From Thermoplasmata archaeon (GTDB lineage Archaea; Thermoplasmatota; Thermoplasmata; Lutacidiplasmatales; UBA184): a DNA stretch of 13,852 nt. Positions within the stretch are counted from its first letter, which is position 1. Each line of letters opens with the position of its first letter. Under the pieces are notes generated by a model. The model made no database searches and was not told the DNA's origin. It was given only the letters and a program-made list of their open reading frames with translations. Below are positions 13,848 through 13,852 of the stretch, in pieces. Location: NCBI GenBank assembly GCA_030043835.1, contig JASHWY010000211.1, positions 1 through 13,852 of the forward strand. The letters run 5' to 3'. The position numbers and the translations under genes were made by a program.

Positions 13848-13852
13848 CGCTC

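Noticed and set aside
1..13852. Recurring CTTAGG hexamers (for example near 1287, 2154, 2669 and 7456)
   Set aside because: A rough expectation for this base composition over both strands is about five, close to what I see, and several are simply Leu-Arg codons.
1..13852. CRISPR arrays, insertion sequences, integrase sites or defence genes
   Set aside because: No regularly spaced repeats, transposase motifs, terminal repeats or defence-type domains were found; the content is housekeeping and transport.

Overview
The window reads as ordinary chromosomal DNA from a GC-rich archaeon, most likely a mesophilic euryarchaeote related to Thermoplasmatota; this placement is inference. Four things point to Archaea. 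There is a tRNA-Trp gene split by an intron at position 37/38. There is a three-chain 2-oxoacid:ferredoxin oxidoreductase with a fused gamma/delta subunit. There is a winged-helix regulator of a type I know only from archaea. TATA-like boxes lie about 27 bases before several start codons, as in leaderless archaeal transcripts. UvrB and the large malic enzyme are bacterial-type genes, as is common in mesophilic archaea.

Layout from left to right. The 3' part of uvrB enters from the left edge (+). It is followed by a winged-helix regulator (+), whose end overlaps the convergent end of a three-gene ABC importer operon on the minus strand. That operon is transcribed in the order binding protein, permease, ATPase with an extra C-terminal domain, and is of the corrinoid/iron class. 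A 407-base gap follows, holding a promoter for the importer, a promoter for tRNA-Trp(CCA), and the intron-containing tRNA itself. A COG1926-type phosphoribosyltransferase (+) comes next and overlaps, tail to tail, the last gene of the oxidoreductase operon (minus; gamma-delta fusion, alpha, beta). Back-to-back with that operon, across a short divergent promoter region, starts ilvE (+). It overlaps by four bases a large-type malic enzyme (+). The right edge holds an unrecognised helical protein on the minus strand.

The metabolic genes fit together around pyruvate and branched-chain 2-oxoacids. Malic enzyme makes pyruvate. The oxidoreductase converts pyruvate or a branched-chain 2-oxoacid to the acyl-CoA while reducing ferredoxin. 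IlvE interconverts branched-chain amino acids and their 2-oxoacids. An inverted GTCA/TGAC element sits between the two divergent promoters and could co-regulate both sides.

I do not see a new multi-gene system, mobile element, CRISPR array or defence locus. The observations most worth a check are the structured tRNA-Trp intron with an incomplete bulge-helix-bulge and a perfect 9-base complement to the anticodon region, the divergent operator, and the odd 49-residue tail of IlvE.
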